Source: Paraburkholderia antibiotica (GTDB lineage Bacteria; Pseudomonadota; Gammaproteobacteria; Burkholderiales; Burkholderiaceae). From it: a DNA stretch of 64,000 bases. Each line of letters begins with the position of its first letter. Position 1 is the stretch's first letter. Shown here piece by piece: positions 35,444-48,354 of the stretch. The stretch is taken from contig NZ_JABBFZ010000003.1 of assembly GCF_012927125.1 (NCBI RefSeq), positions 434,001 to 498,000 of the forward strand, given 5' to 3'. A program made the translations under genes and the position numbers. Below the pieces are notes generated by a model that worked only from the letters and a program-made list of their open reading frames with translations, searched no databases and was not told where the DNA came from.

Positions 35444-35473
35444 AAAAAAAGCCGCGGACATTGCAGCCGCGGC
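35444..35473 (-). terminator. trxB terminator
   Basis: GCCGCGG / CCGCGGC hairpin (35451-35457 and 35467-35473), followed on the minus strand by seven T residues (A tract 35444-35450). It lies about 60 bases beyond the trxB stop. Confidence 0.88.
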
Positions 35474-35535
35474 CTTTCTATCGAGCAGACGGCCGGGCTA
35501 CGCCTCGCCGTCATTTTACCGTTGCGCGCAGCGGA

Positions 35536-36875
<1,340 letters not shown>

Positions 36876-39182
36876 ATGGCAAAAGCTCCTTATTCCGCGA
36901 GCGCGCAGGCATTGCCGCATCGCATGTCGCGCCTCTTCACCGAAATCCGCTGGATTCTGCAGGTGGCGCTCGGCGTGTTCCTGCTGATGTCGCTCGTCAG
37001 CTACAGCAGACACGACCCGAGCTGGACCCATTCCGCGCAGACCGACCACATCGCGAACTGGGCGGGTCGCGTGGGTGCGAGAACCTCGGACGTCATGTTG
37101 CTGCTGTTCGGCCTGTCCTCCTACTGGTGGATCGTGCTGCTCGGCCGTCACATTTCCGCCAACTATCGCCGTATCAGCCGTCATGAGGACGATCAGGAAG
37201 ACGTGCCGCGCGGCGTGAGCTGGCTGGCCGACGCGTTTGCGTTCGTGCTGGTGCTGCTGTCGTGCAGCGGCGTCGAAGCGCTGCGGATGTGGTCGCTGAA
37301 AGTGCAGTTGCCGGGCAACACCGGCGGCGTGGTCGGCGAGGCGGTCGCGCGCGGCGTGTCGCATGCGCTCGGCTTCACCGGCGGCACGCTCGCGCTGTTG
37401 CTCGGGCTCGCCATCGGGCTGTCGCTGTACTTCCGTTTTTCGTGGCTGTCGGTGGCGGAGAAGGTCGGCGAATCGCTCATTTCCGCGGTCACGTTCGCGA
37501 AACTGCGCCGCGAGGCCGGGCGCGATCGCAAGCTCGGCGAAGCGGCCGCGGTCAAGCGCGAAGGCAAGGTCGAGAAGGGCCGCGTGCGCATCGAGGAGCA
37601 CGAGCCGGTGGTGATCGTGCCGCCGCTCGCCACGCCGGTGAAATCGGAGCGTGTCGAAAAAGAACGGCAGGTGCCGCTGTTCACCGATCTGCCCGGCGAT
37701 TCGACGCTGCCGCCCATCTCGCTGCTCGACCCCGCGCCCGCCGCGCAGGAAACCATCTCCGCGGACACGCTCGAATTCACGTCGCGTCTGATCGAGAAGA
37801 AGCTGAAGGACTTCGGTGTCGACGTCAGCGTGATCGCTGCCTATCCGGGCCCGGTCGTCACGCGTTACGAGATCGAGCCGGCCACCGGCGTGAAGGGCAG
37901 CCAGGTCGTCAATCTCGCGAAGGACCTCGCGCGCTCGCTGTCGCTCGTGTCGATCCGCGTGGTCGAGACGATTCCCGGCAAGAACTACATGGCGCTCGAA
38001 CTGCCGAACCAGCGTCGGCAGACCGTGAGCCTGTCGGAGATTCTCGGCTCGGCCGTGTATGCGGATGCCGCGTCGCCGTTGACGATGGGCCTCGGCAAGG
38101 ACATCGGCGGCAAGCCGGTGTGCGCCGACCTCGCGAAGATGCCGCATTTGCTGGTTGCCGGTACGACCGGCTCGGGCAAGTCGGTCGGCATCAACGCGAT
38201 GATTCTGTCGCTGCTGTACAAGGCGAGCGCCGAGCAGGTTCGGATGATCCTGATCGACCCGAAGATGCTCGAAATGAGTGTCTACGAAGGCATTCCGCAT
38301 CTGCTGTGTCCGGTCGTGACGGACATGCGCCAGGCCGGCCACGCGCTGAATTGGGCGGTGGCCGAAATGGAGCGCCGCTACAAGCTGATGAGCAAGCTCG
38401 GCGTGCGTAACCTCGCCGGCTACAACAACAAGATCGACGAAGCGACGAAACGCGAAGAGAAGCTGCCGAATCCGTTCAGCCTGACGCCGGACGATCCGGA
38501 ACCGCTGACGCGCCTGCCGAACATCGTGATCGTGATCGACGAGTTGGCCGACCTGATGATGGTGGTCGGCAAGAAGGTCGAAGAACTGATCGCGCGGATC
38601 GCGCAGAAGGCGCGCGCGGCCGGTCTGCACCTGATCCTCGCCACGCAGCGTCCGTCGGTCGACGTGATCACCGGCCTCATCAAGGCCAACGTGCCGACGC
38701 GGATGGCGTTCCAGGTGTCGTCGAAGATCGACTCGCGCACGATTCTCGACCAGATGGGCGCAGAGTCGCTGCTCGGCATGGGCGACATGCTGTATCTGCC
38801 GCCGGGCAGCGGTTTGCCGGTGCGCGTGCATGGCGCGTTCGTGTCGGACGACGAAGTGCATCGCGTCGTCGACAAGCTCAAGGAGCAGGGCGAGCCGAAT
38901 TACATCGAGGGCATTCTCGAAGGCGGGGTGAGCGGCGAGGGCGACGAAGGCTCGGCGGGAACCGCGTCCACCGACGGCGAGTCGGACCCGTTATACGATC
39001 AGGCGGTCGACGTGGTGCTGAAGAATCGTCGCGCGTCGATCTCGCTGGTGCAGCGGCACTTGCGCATCGGCTACAACCGGGCGGCGCGTCTGCTCGAACA
39101 GATGGAGAATTCGGGCGTGGTGTCGGCGATGTCGTCGAACGGCAATCGCGAAATTCTGGCACCGGCGCGGGAAGCGGAGTAA
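36876..39182 (+). CDS. ftsK: DNA translocase FtsK
   Basis: 768-residue septal DNA pump that clears and resolves the chromosome terminus during division. The N-terminal membrane region has about four segments (residues 26-45, 72-92, 118-135, 165-190), followed by a rather short linker (about 205-290) and the motor: Walker A GTTGSGKS at 429-436, Walker [12 protein letters not shown] at 550-560, RecA-like beta domain, and the C-terminal winged-helix gamma domain (about 695-765) that reads KOPS sites and activates XerD. Start ATG 36876. Length is short relative to Escherichia FtsK but normal for short-linker forms. lolA follows by 118 bases. Confidence 0.97.
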   Translation: MAKAPYSASAQALPHRMSRLFTEIRWILQVALGVFLLMSLVSYSRHDPSWTHSAQTDHIANWAGRVGARTSDVMLLLFGLSSYWWIVLLGRHISANYRRISRHEDDQEDVPRGVSWLADAFAFVLVLLSCSGVEALRMWSLKVQLPGNTGGVVGEAVARGVSHALGFTGGTLALLLGLAIGLSLYFRFSWLSVAEKVGESLISAVTFAKLRREAGRDRKLGEAAAVKREGKVEKGRVRIEEHEPVVIVPPLATPVKSERVEKERQVPLFTDLPGDSTLPPISLLDPAPAAQETISADTLEFTSRLIEKKLKDFGVDVSVIAAYPGPVVTRYEIEPATGVKGSQVVNLAKDLARSLSLVSIRVVETIPGKNYMALELPNQRRQTVSLSEILGSAVYADAASPLTMGLGKDIGGKPVCADLAKMPHLLVAGTTGSGKSVGINAMILSLLYKASAEQVRMILIDPKMLEMSVYEGIPHLLCPVVTDMRQAGHALNWAVAEMERRYKLMSKLGVRNLAGYNNKIDEATKREEKLPNPFSLTPDDPEPLTRLPNIVIVIDELADLMMVVGKKVEELIARIAQKARAAGLHLILATQRPSVDVITGLIKANVPTRMAFQVSSKIDSRTILDQMGAESLLGMGDMLYLPPGSGLPVRVHGAFVSDDEVHRVVDKLKEQGEPNYIEGILEGGVSGEGDEGSAGTASTDGESDPLYDQAVDVVLKNRRASISLVQRHLRIGYNRAARLLEQMENSGVVSAMSSNGNREILAPAREAE

Positions 39183-39300
39183 GCCGCGTCCATTGCCGCC
39201 ATCGTGAGTGCGGGTGTGTACTGCCCGCGTGATGCCCGGGTGCCGCTTATGTGTCACTCCAGCGCACCCAATACCGAATCCAGTCAAGGGAGAAAACCAT

Positions 39301-40050
39301 ATGCAAGCAATCGCGCAGCAGCAGGCCCGCGAGCGTCGTGAGCATCGTGAGTGTCAGACGGACCGTCTGGGCCGGCTCGTGCGTCGTGTCGTGCGTGGCG
39401 CGGGCAGCGTGGCTATCGGCGCATCGCTGCTGGTCGCGTCGCAGGCCTTCGCGAGCGGCACCGAGCAACTGAAGGCGTTCGTCGCGCAGGTTCATGCCGC
39501 GCGCGGAACCTTCGTGCAGCAGGAAGTGCGCGCGCCGAGCAAGGCGCAGGGCGCGAGCGGCGCGCTGTCCACCGCGAACCCGGGCAAGCCGACCACGTCG
39601 AGCGGCACGTTCACGTTCGCGCGGCCCGGCAAGTTCATCTGGCAATACGAGAAGCCCTACGCGCAATTGCTGCAGGCCGACGGCGACAAGCTCTACGTGT
39701 ACGACAAGGACCTCAATCAGGTCACGGTGCGCGCGCTGGGTAACGCGCTCGGCGCGAGCCCCGCGGCGATCCTGTTCGGCAGCAACGATCTCGACAAGAA
39801 CTTCACGCTGCGCGACGCGGGCGTGAAGGCGGGCATCGACTGGCTCGAACTGACGCCGAAGGCGAAGGACACGCAATTCGAGCGCGTCGGGATCGGCTTC
39901 AAGGACGGCAATCTCGAAGCGATGGAATTGCACGACGTGTTCGGCAACGTCACGCTGTTGACCTTCTCGAACATCCAGAAGAATCCGCAACTGCCGGCCG
40001 ATGCGTTCAAGTTCACGGTGCCCAAGGGCGCGGACGTGATCAACGGATAA
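39301..40050 (+). CDS. lolA: Outer-membrane lipoprotein carrier protein
   Basis: 249-residue periplasmic chaperone carrying lipoproteins from LolCDE to LolB. The signal peptide is unusually long because of a charged N-terminus ([19 protein letters not shown] before the hydrophobic core; cleavage near SQAFA-SG, about residue 50). The mature LolA fold follows, with [29 protein letters not shown] and the [10 protein letters not shown] region. I chose ATG 39301; a shorter start is possible if the charged region is untranslated. It is immediately downstream of ftsK and ends before a terminator that separates it from the insertion preceding rarA. Confidence 0.95.
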   Translation: MQAIAQQQARERREHRECQTDRLGRLVRRVVRGAGSVAIGASLLVASQAFASGTEQLKAFVAQVHAARGTFVQQEVRAPSKAQGASGALSTANPGKPTTSSGTFTFARPGKFIWQYEKPYAQLLQADGDKLYVYDKDLNQVTVRALGNALGASPAAILFGSNDLDKNFTLRDAGVKAGIDWLELTPKAKDTQFERVGIGFKDGNLEAMELHDVFGNVTLLTFSNIQKNPQLPADAFKFTVPKGADVING

Positions 40051-40093
40051 GCCGTGTCGCGCCGCGAGCCGGCGCCGTCGATGAAGGCTGATG

Positions 40094-40121
40094 AAGCCGC
40101 GCTTTCGGGCGCGGCTTTTTT
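40094..40121 (+). terminator. lolA terminator
   Basis: AAGCCGCGC / GCGCGGCTT hairpin (40094-40102 and 40109-40117, loop TTTCGG) followed by a T run to 40121. It ends the ftsK-lolA transcript 45 bases past the stop. Confidence 0.93.
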
Positions 40122-40346
40122 ATTGCCCGCACGCATTTGTCAGCGCCGGGTCGGCGTCAGCAGAGGTCCTGGTTTAGTGCGAGACTGAGCGATTGACGCC
40201 GGCAGCGGGCCGGGCGTCGTGTCTTGATTATTTTTTAAACTTTAGTCAGCACTCTCTAACACTTTTTTGCTGCGTCGCAACAAAATAACGCCTACACTGA
40301 ACGGAATCAGTAGTCGCATCGAAAGTTTGCAAAGGTGAGGCATGTC

Positions 40347-40577
40347 ATGAACTCGTCTTCGTCACATGAATTGAGTCGGTCTCCGTCGCTGCACGTATTC
40401 GAGCAGGAGGGCGGATGGCATTGGGGTATTACGGTTCCGCGGCCGGTCGGCAGCGGCTTCAAGGTGGTCGCCTATAGCGACAAAACCTTTTTCGATGAAG
40501 CCGAGGCGCATCGCGAAGGTAATCGGGCGCTCGCGCATTTCGCCGACGTGCCCATGGCTGCGTTAGAGCGGCAATAA
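40347..40577 (+). CDS. Small unrecognised protein, 76 residues
   Basis: Starts at ATG 40347 (MNSSSSHELSRSPSLHVFEQ) with AAGGTGAGG at 40332-40340. It contains GGWHWGITVPRPVGSGFKVVAYSDKTFFDEAEAHREGNRAL, quoted in part, a compact pattern of two strands and a helix. No signal peptide, membrane segment or Cys. I do not recognise the family. The spacing and good ribosome-binding site support translation. It sits in the stretch inserted between lolA and rarA, preceded by AT-rich DNA (40225-40320) that probably carries its promoter. Confidence 0.65.
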   Translation: MNSSSSHELSRSPSLHVFEQEGGWHWGITVPRPVGSGFKVVAYSDKTFFDEAEAHREGNRALAHFADVPMAALERQ

Positions 40578-40683
40578 CGCGGGTATCCGTGCGGAAAACG
40601 GCAAGCCAATAAGATGTTTCACGGAGCAATACACGCAGTCGAAAATCGGCAATAACTTCATATGCAATAGTTTGCATATTTAT

Positions 40684-40711
40684 TTGACTTTATCGGGGTC
40701 GAAGCGATAAT
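40684..40711 (+). promoter_or_regulatory. Predicted sigma-70 promoter
   Basis: TTGACT at 40684-40689, a 16-base spacer, and GATAAT at 40706-40711. It sits in AT-rich DNA just upstream of the small gene starting at 40744 and would give a leader of about 26 bases. Confidence 0.55.
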
Positions 40712-40743
40712 GAGAATCTTCTTTTTGAGATGTCGCTTTTACC

Positions 40744-40971
40744 TTGGCTTTAGCGGAATATGAAACCACGCATGCGCTGAGCGTGGAGCTGGACGGCGTG
40801 AACTACGCCGGTACTTATCGCGTGATGACCGGCACGGTCATCGTCCACTTCGAAAACGAAACCAGGTTTGCGCCGTACGCGCCGAATCGGCCGGAGACGG
40901 TCGCGCGCTGGCTGCTGACGGACCTGTGCCGCAAGGTCGAATCGCGGCGGCGCAAGGCTGCAAAGAATTAA
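40744..40971 (+). CDS. Small unrecognised protein, about 75 residues
   Basis: Reads from TTG 40744, the only in-frame start candidate after an upstream stop at 40726-40728. No good Shine-Dalgarno is visible, but a promoter-like pair lies about 30-60 bases upstream. The product has a beta-rich middle (VNYAGTYRVMTGTVIVHFEN) and a basic C-terminus (CRKVESRRRKAAKN) suggestive of nucleic-acid or membrane-surface contact. Family unknown. A bidirectional terminator follows. Real translation is likely but not certain. Confidence 0.5.
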   Translation: MALAEYETTHALSVELDGVNYAGTYRVMTGTVIVHFENETRFAPYAPNRPETVARWLLTDLCRKVESRRRKAAKN

Positions 40972-41040
40972 CACCGCGTCGACAACAGACCGATATTCGG
41001 CGTAGGCGTGCGGTCTTTTTCCCGCTCTGTTCGACGCATA

Positions 41041-41076
41041 AAAAAAGACCTGCAATTCGATTTGCAGGTCATTTTC
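41041..41076. terminator. Bidirectional terminator before the NCS1 permease gene
   Basis: GACCTGCAA / TTGCAGGTC hairpin (41047-41055 and 41062-41070, loop TTCGAT) with an A tract on the left and T-rich ATTTTCATTTT on the right, between the convergent small gene and permease gene. Confidence 0.88.
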
Positions 41077-41143
41077 ATTTTCAGGCGTTGCCGCGCTTCA
41101 GGCAGTCACGGCCGCGGCCGCAACCGCGTCTGATATCGCGCAC

Positions 41144-42460
41144 TCACGCATACGCGGTCTTGCGCGCCGACACGAACACGAAGTAGCACACCGCGCCGAT
41201 CGCGAGCGACGGCAGCGTCGCGCCGAGATTCGGCAGCCACTGGTTGATCACCTGATACGACGCGATGCCGATCGCCCACGCGACGAACGCGCTCAGATGC
41301 CAGCCGCCCGAGAAGCCATAGCGGCCGCGCACGTCGGCGAGCACGGCGGCGTCGATGCGGCGCTTGCGCACGATGAAGTGATCCATCAGCACGACGCCGA
41401 ACAGCGGCGCGAACACGGAACCGATCAGCAGCAGGAAGTTCTGATACTTCGCCATCGGCACCAGCAGCGCGATCAGCGTGCACAGCGCGCCGAACGCCGC
41501 CGACAGCAGCGGCACGCTGGCGCGTGTCCAGAACGTACCCGTCGATACCGCGGCCGAGTGGATGTCGGCGAACGCGTTGTCGATTTCGTCGATCAGGATC
41601 AGCAGCAGCGCGAGGCCGCCGCCCGCTTGCGCGAGCGCGCCGGTCAGCAACGCGTCGCCGCCGCCGGCCGCGAGGCCGTAGACCGCGCCGAGCGCATAGA
41701 ACCAGATGTTGGCGATGCCATAGCCGTACAGCGTGCCGCGGAAGGTTTCGCCGGCACGGCGGCCGAAGCGTGTGTAGTCGGCGATCAGCGGCAACCACGA
41801 CAGCGGCATCGCGACCACGAGGTCGATGGCGCCGCCGAACGACATCTCGCCGGTGCCGGGACGTTGCATCAGCTCCGCGAGGTTGTGACGCGCGAGCAGA
41901 TTCCACGTGAGCCACGCGGCGCCCGCGAGCAGCAGCCAGATGCCCCATTTGCGCAGAAAGCGCCGCACGAACGACAGCGGGCCGCTGATCGCGAGCAGCG
42001 TCGCCAGCAGGCCGAAAATCACCGTCCACACGAGCGGCATCGACAGACCGAATGCCTGCTTCGCGAGTGCGTCGGCGGAATCGCGCATCACGATCACCTC
42101 GAACGAGCCCCAGCCGACCAGCTGCACCATGTTCAGCACCGCCGGCACCGACGCGCCACGCACGCCGAGCGTCGGCCGCAGCGACGACATCGCCGCGAGC
42201 CCGGTGTCGGTGCCGATCACGCCCGCGAGCGCGAGCAGCACGACGCCGATCACGCTGCCGAGCACGATCGCGACAAGCGCGTGCGGCAGCGAGAGCCCCG
42301 GCACCAGCAACGCGCCCGCCTGGGCGACGAGCAGGCCGATGCCGAGGGAGAACCACAGCGCGAACGCGTCGCCGGTGCGAAACGCGCGACGCGCTTCGGG
42401 CACCGGCGTGAGCGGTGCGTAAGTGGAGCCGGCGTCGCCGGCGACTGAATCTTGTGCCAT
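41144..42460 (-). CDS. NCS1-family nucleobase permease (CytX/CodB-like)
   Basis: 438-residue inner-membrane transporter with about 12 hydrophobic segments, beginning FALWFSLGIGLLVAQAGALLVPGLSL (quoted in part), with the NCS1-type WLPLIADYTRFGRR loop in the middle. Family members import cytosine, allantoin, hydantoins or hydroxymethylpyrimidine by cation symport. It looks most like the CytX group, but I searched the 5' region by eye for a TPP riboswitch and found none, so the thiamine link is not supported. Start ATG 42460 behind AGGAA. It lies alone within the normally tight lolA-rarA interval, suggesting insertion. Confidence 0.85.
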   Translation of the reverse strand: MAQDSVAGDAGSTYAPLTPVPEARRAFRTGDAFALWFSLGIGLLVAQAGALLVPGLSLPHALVAIVLGSVIGVVLLALAGVIGTDTGLAAMSSLRPTLGVRGASVPAVLNMVQLVGWGSFEVIVMRDSADALAKQAFGLSMPLVWTVIFGLLATLLAISGPLSFVRRFLRKWGIWLLLAGAAWLTWNLLARHNLAELMQRPGTGEMSFGGAIDLVVAMPLSWLPLIADYTRFGRRAGETFRGTLYGYGIANIWFYALGAVYGLAAGGGDALLTGALAQAGGGLALLLILIDEIDNAFADIHSAAVSTGTFWTRASVPLLSAAFGALCTLIALLVPMAKYQNFLLLIGSVFAPLFGVVLMDHFIVRKRRIDAAVLADVRGRYGFSGGWHLSAFVAWAIGIASYQVINQWLPNLGATLPSLAIGAVCYFVFVSARKTAYA

Positions 42461-42769
42461 CTGATGTTGTTCCTGTTGGTGTTGCTCTAGTTGCTTTATG
42501 TGTTACGGCGAGTCTTTGGCAGGAATCGTTGCCGTGAAGCCCGGGCTGCGAAGCGGTGGCCGTAGCCGCGGCCCTCGTTTGGCCGTCGTCGCTGTCATAA
42601 TGCAGCGTCGTCCCGCAGCTTCGCGCGGCCTTCGCCTTGCTTCGCCCGCGCGAACGGGCGTTGCGCTTCTGCTTCGAGAAGCGGCCGCCGCGCACCCCGT
42701 GGGCCATGCCTGAAAGGGTTTCGAAAGGTTCGGAAAAGCCCGGAAAGCCGAGATTATCCCCAAAACGTC
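42461..42769. other. Divergent intergenic region, permease / rarA
   Basis: About 309 bases. No TPP-riboswitch core, tRNA or consensus promoter is evident. Open frames here are extensions of neighbouring frames. Confidence 0.5.
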
Positions 42770-45443
<2,674 letters not shown>

Positions 45444-45543
45444 GCGTCGCTGCGAGCCGGCGCGGTGTCGTCGCGTGGGTGACGATGCCGCGGCTGGTAT
45501 CGAGGCCTCGCGAAATTTTTTTGAAGTTTTTTCGCCGAGGGGC

Positions 45544-45573
45544 TTGGAAAACTTATTCGAGCTGTTTTATAAT
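45544..45573 (+). promoter_or_regulatory. Predicted promoter of tRNA-Ser
   Basis: TTGGAA at 45544-45549, an 18-base spacer, and a perfect TATAAT at 45568-45573, about 60 bases upstream of the mature tRNA. The surrounding DNA is AT-rich compared with the window. Confidence 0.7.
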
Positions 45574-45634
45574 CTTTTTCTCCCAAGCAACGACCCGCTT
45601 GGATCCGACAAAGCAACAGCAAGTTGGAATACCC

Positions 45635-45725
45635 GGAAAGGTGGCAGAGTGGTCGAATGTACCTGACTCGAAATCAGGCGTACGGTTTCCCCGTACCGTG
45701 GGTTCGAATCCCACCCTTTCCGCCA
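45635..45725 (+). tRNA. tRNA-Ser(CGA)
   Basis: Complete 91-base class II tRNA with encoded CCA. Acceptor GGAAAGG pairs with CCTTTCC; the anticodon stem CCTGA/TCAGG encloses loop CTCGAAA, giving anticodon CGA (reads UCG). A long variable arm (GCGTACGGTTTCCCCGTACC) and the T arm GTGGGTTCGAATCCCAC identify tRNA-Ser. It sits just downstream of the gene for its own synthetase. No integrase or duplicated 3' end was seen, so the locus does not appear to be occupied by an island within the window. Confidence 0.98.
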
Positions 45726-45732
45726 AATTCAG

Positions 45733-45768
45733 AAAACCCCTTGGTCTCATCGAGATCAAGGGGTTTTT
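45733..45768 (+). terminator. tRNA-Ser terminator
   Basis: AAAACCCCTTGGTCTC / GAGATCAAGGGGTTTTT hairpin (arms 45733-45748 and 45752-45768) with one internal mismatch and a T tract, starting 8 bases after the CCA end. Confidence 0.93.
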
Positions 45769-46043
45769 GCTTTGGGCGGTCGAATGGCTTTGCCGAGGCA
45801 ATTCGAAAGTATCATGCTCAACGGCACCGCATTGAATCCGTCGTATAACGCGTTCGCGAGCTTCGCGGCGAGCCACTGAGTGCGAGGCGGCGCTTCGGCA
45901 ATTCGCGGCGACTCGCGGCGTAATCAGTTCTACGAATCGACCCCGACGTTTCCGCGAAACCATCTGCCAAAGATTTCCGGGCGCCGATAGTCAAGTCCAC
46001 TCCACTCCTTCTGTCAGCTTGCCGAACAGCAGGAGCGAGCACT
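45769..46043. other. Intergenic region after tRNA-Ser
   Basis: About 275 bases between the tRNA terminator and the chemoreceptor stop. Apparent frames here and across the tRNA are translation artefacts. I see no mobile-element remnant. Confidence 0.5.
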
Positions 46044-47585
46044 TTACGTCACCCTGAACCCCTCCATCACTTCCCGCAACGCCCGCGCCTGATCCGCGAG
46101 CGATGCGGCCGCCGCCGCGCTTTCCTCGACGAGCGCCGCATTCTGCTGCGTGACCTCGTCCATCTGCGTGATCGCAATCCCCACTTGCTGGATCCCGTCG
46201 CTTTGTTCGCGCGACGCCTGCGCGATCTCGCCGACGATGCCCGTTACGCGCGCGATCGCCGTCTCGATCTGCTGCATCGTGCCGCCCGCGTCTTCGACCA
46301 GACCCGCACCACGTTCGACCCGCGACGTCGAATCGGCGATCAGCGCGCCGATCTCGCGCGCCGCGGCCGCCGAGCGTTGCGCGAGGCCGCGCACTTCGCC
46401 GGCCACCACCGCGAAGCCGCGGCCTTCGTCGCCGGCGCGCGCGGCTTCGACCGCCGCGTTGAGCGCGAGGATATTCGTCTGGAACGCGATGCTCTCGATC
46501 GTGCCGATGATGCCCGTCATCTGCGACGAGCCGGTGTGGATCGCGCGCATCGTCTCGATCATGCTGCCCACCGCGTCGCGGCCATGCGCGACGAGGTTCG
46601 ATGCGCCGCGCGCGAGTTCGCTCGCCTGTTCGGCGTTGCTCGCGTTCAACTGCACGGTCGCGGTGAGTTGCTCCATCGCCGACGCCGTTTCGCCAAGCGA
46701 GGCCGCCTGCTTCTCGGTGCGTTGCGACAGGTCCTGATTGCCCGCAGCGATCTGCTGCGTCGCCGATGCGATCGCCGTCGATCCCGAGCGCACCGCCGCT
46801 ACCGTGCCGAGCAACTGCTGCTGCATCGCCGCGAGCGCGCGCAGCAGCGTGCCCATCTCATCGTTCGCGTGGACCGTTGCGCGCGTGCTCAGGTCGCCCG
46901 CGGCGATCGCGTCGAACTGATGCATCGCGCTCGCGAGCGGTTGCATGATCGCGCGGCGTAGCGAACGCCAGCTCAGGAACGCGACCGCGAGCGCGAGCAC
47001 GATGCTCGCCGCGCAGGTGGCGAGCATCGCGTGAAAGAGCGCGTTGGAGCGCGCGCCGGCCGCGCTCGCCTGACTGTCGAGGTAGCTCTCGAGCTTGCCC
47101 TGGCTCGTGTTCATCGCGGTGTACAGCGCGATCAGATGCTGCGCGCGGCTCTCGTCCATCCAGCCAGTGTCGCCGCCGCGGATCGCGTCGATCAGCCTGT
47201 CGATGCCATCGTGGCGCACCGCGTTGCGCTTCGCGTCGAGATCGTCGGTCAGGGCGGCCAGATCGGCGGCCTTCGGCAGCGCACGGAATTCGGCCCAGCG
47301 CCGATCCGATTCCGCGAGCAGGCCGTTCGCGCGATCGAGCTGCATCGCTAGCTGCGGCGAGTGCGGATTGGCCATCGCCCAATCGAGCCCGAAGCGCGCC
47401 CGCGACATCGCGGTACCCGACTTGCCCAGCGCGACCACCGACGCGTAATGCACCGCATACGCGTCGCGTTGCGCGCGATTGCTTTCGGCCATGCCGACGA
47501 TGCCGATCGCGCCAGTCGCGATCAGCAGCACAGCGAGGAATGCAATCGTGGCGGCGATGCGCGCATTGAGCGTGAGATTTTTCAT
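46044..47585 (-). CDS. Methyl-accepting chemotaxis protein
   Basis: 513-residue transmembrane chemoreceptor. TM1 at about 11-31, a periplasmic four-helix-bundle ligand domain (about 32-183), TM2 at about 184-205, HAMP (about 206-260) and a cytoplasmic coiled-coil signalling domain whose hairpin tip is intact (SIAFQTNILALNAAVEAARAGDEGRGFAVVA region). The domain layout matches the Tar/Tsr-like, TarH-sensor group. The C-terminus ends without the NWETF pentapeptide that tethers CheR/CheB, so it probably relies on other receptors for adaptation. The ligand is unknown. Start ATG 47585. The chemotaxis gene cluster is not in the window. Confidence 0.95.
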   Translation of the reverse strand: MKNLTLNARIAATIAFLAVLLIATGAIGIVGMAESNRAQRDAYAVHYASVVALGKSGTAMSRARFGLDWAMANPHSPQLAMQLDRANGLLAESDRRWAEFRALPKAADLAALTDDLDAKRNAVRHDGIDRLIDAIRGGDTGWMDESRAQHLIALYTAMNTSQGKLESYLDSQASAAGARSNALFHAMLATCAASIVLALAVAFLSWRSLRRAIMQPLASAMHQFDAIAAGDLSTRATVHANDEMGTLLRALAAMQQQLLGTVAAVRSGSTAIASATQQIAAGNQDLSQRTEKQAASLGETASAMEQLTATVQLNASNAEQASELARGASNLVAHGRDAVGSMIETMRAIHTGSSQMTGIIGTIESIAFQTNILALNAAVEAARAGDEGRGFAVVAGEVRGLAQRSAAAAREIGALIADSTSRVERGAGLVEDAGGTMQQIETAIARVTGIVGEIAQASREQSDGIQQVGIAITQMDEVTQQNAALVEESAAAAASLADQARALREVMEGFRVT

Positions 47586-47910
47586 GGAAGGGAGGAGTCA
47601 GGTTGCCGTAATGGTTTAATTCGTTTCTTTAGTGAAACAAATATCCATTTGTGGAATGAATAGTCGTCTTTAACGGCATCGAAGAGCGAACTATTTAGGC
47701 CTCTGTGCGGCGCTGCTTCAGAGCCAGTCGGCATTCCAGGGAAAACGCGAGGTTTGGCCGTTTTCGGGCACTTCGGGATACCCGCGAGACGATCGGCAAC
47801 CTATTCGGGCGGCTGTGTCATTGCCGCACATTTTGTCCGCCTCAAGAATCCCACTCATCGCGTTCGTCGTGACGGACACCTCGGGCGGCGATTTTTGGGA
47901 GAGACCGAGC
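47586..47910. other. Divergent region, chemoreceptor / Mo-hydroxylase cluster
   Basis: About 325 bases with an AT-rich core (about 47610-47700), unusual in this window and a likely site of both promoters. Two overlapping inverted repeats lie there: GTTTC-6-GAAAC (47623-47638) and ACAAAT-4-ATTTGT (47637-47652). No gene is evident. Confidence 0.55.
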
Positions 47911-48354
47911 ATGCAATTCACACTGAACGGAAAACCGTTCGATTTCGACGGCGATCCCGACACGCCGCTCCTGTGGGTGATCCGCGACGCCGCGGCGCTC
48001 ACGGGCACCAAGTACGGTTGCGGTATCGGCGCGTGCGGTGCGTGCACCGTGCATCTGGAAGGCGAGGCGACGCGTTCGTGCGTGCTGCCGGTGTCGGCGG
48101 TGGCGGGGCGCAACATCACGACGATCGAGGGACTGTCGGCCGACGTCACGCATCCGGTGCAGCAGGCGTGGATCAAGAAAGACGTGCCGCAATGCGGCTA
48201 TTGCCAGTCGGGCATGGTGATGGCCGTGGCGGCGCTGCTGCGCCAGCATCCCCATCCGACCGATGCGCAGATCGATCAGAGCGTGACGAATCTGTGCCGC
48301 TGCGCGACCTATCACCGTATCCGCGAGGCCGTCCATGTCGCAGCGAATTCCTGA
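47911..48354 (+). CDS. iorA: 2Fe-2S subunit of a molybdenum hydroxylase (isoquinoline 1-oxidoreductase alpha-like)
   Basis: 147-residue two-cluster ferredoxin-like subunit of the xanthine dehydrogenase family. N-terminal plant-type cluster ligands Cys37, 42, 45, 57 (CGIGACGAC...C) and C-terminal ligands Cys95, 98, 129, 131 (CGYCQSG...CRC). It passes electrons from the Mo centre towards an acceptor. It has no signal peptide of its own, so it would be exported folded and bound to the Tat-tagged partner. I chose ATG 47911 behind GGGAGAG; upstream codons lack family features. Its end overlaps the next gene by 20 bases. Confidence 0.88.
   Translation: MQFTLNGKPFDFDGDPDTPLLWVIRDAAALTGTKYGCGIGACGACTVHLEGEATRSCVLPVSAVAGRNITTIEGLSADVTHPVQQAWIKKDVPQCGYCQSGMVMAVAALLRQHPHPTDAQIDQSVTNLCRCATYHRIREAVHVAANS

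Noticed and set aside
41144..42769. TPP riboswitch upstream of the CytX-like permease
   Set aside because: I looked for the conserved CTGAGA and the 3' ACC...GGATAATGCCAGCGTAGGGA-type core on the minus strand and found neither.
45553..45963. Open frames on both strands across the tRNA-Ser gene, including a minus-strand frame with a GFEPTVRGNRTPDFESGTFDHS-type sequence
   Set aside because: This is the classic spurious translation of a tRNA-Ser gene; the tRNA fold explains the region.
45635..46043. Genomic island attached at tRNA-Ser
   Set aside because: No integrase, no repeated tRNA 3' end and no compositional break were seen downstream; the next gene is an ordinary chemoreceptor.
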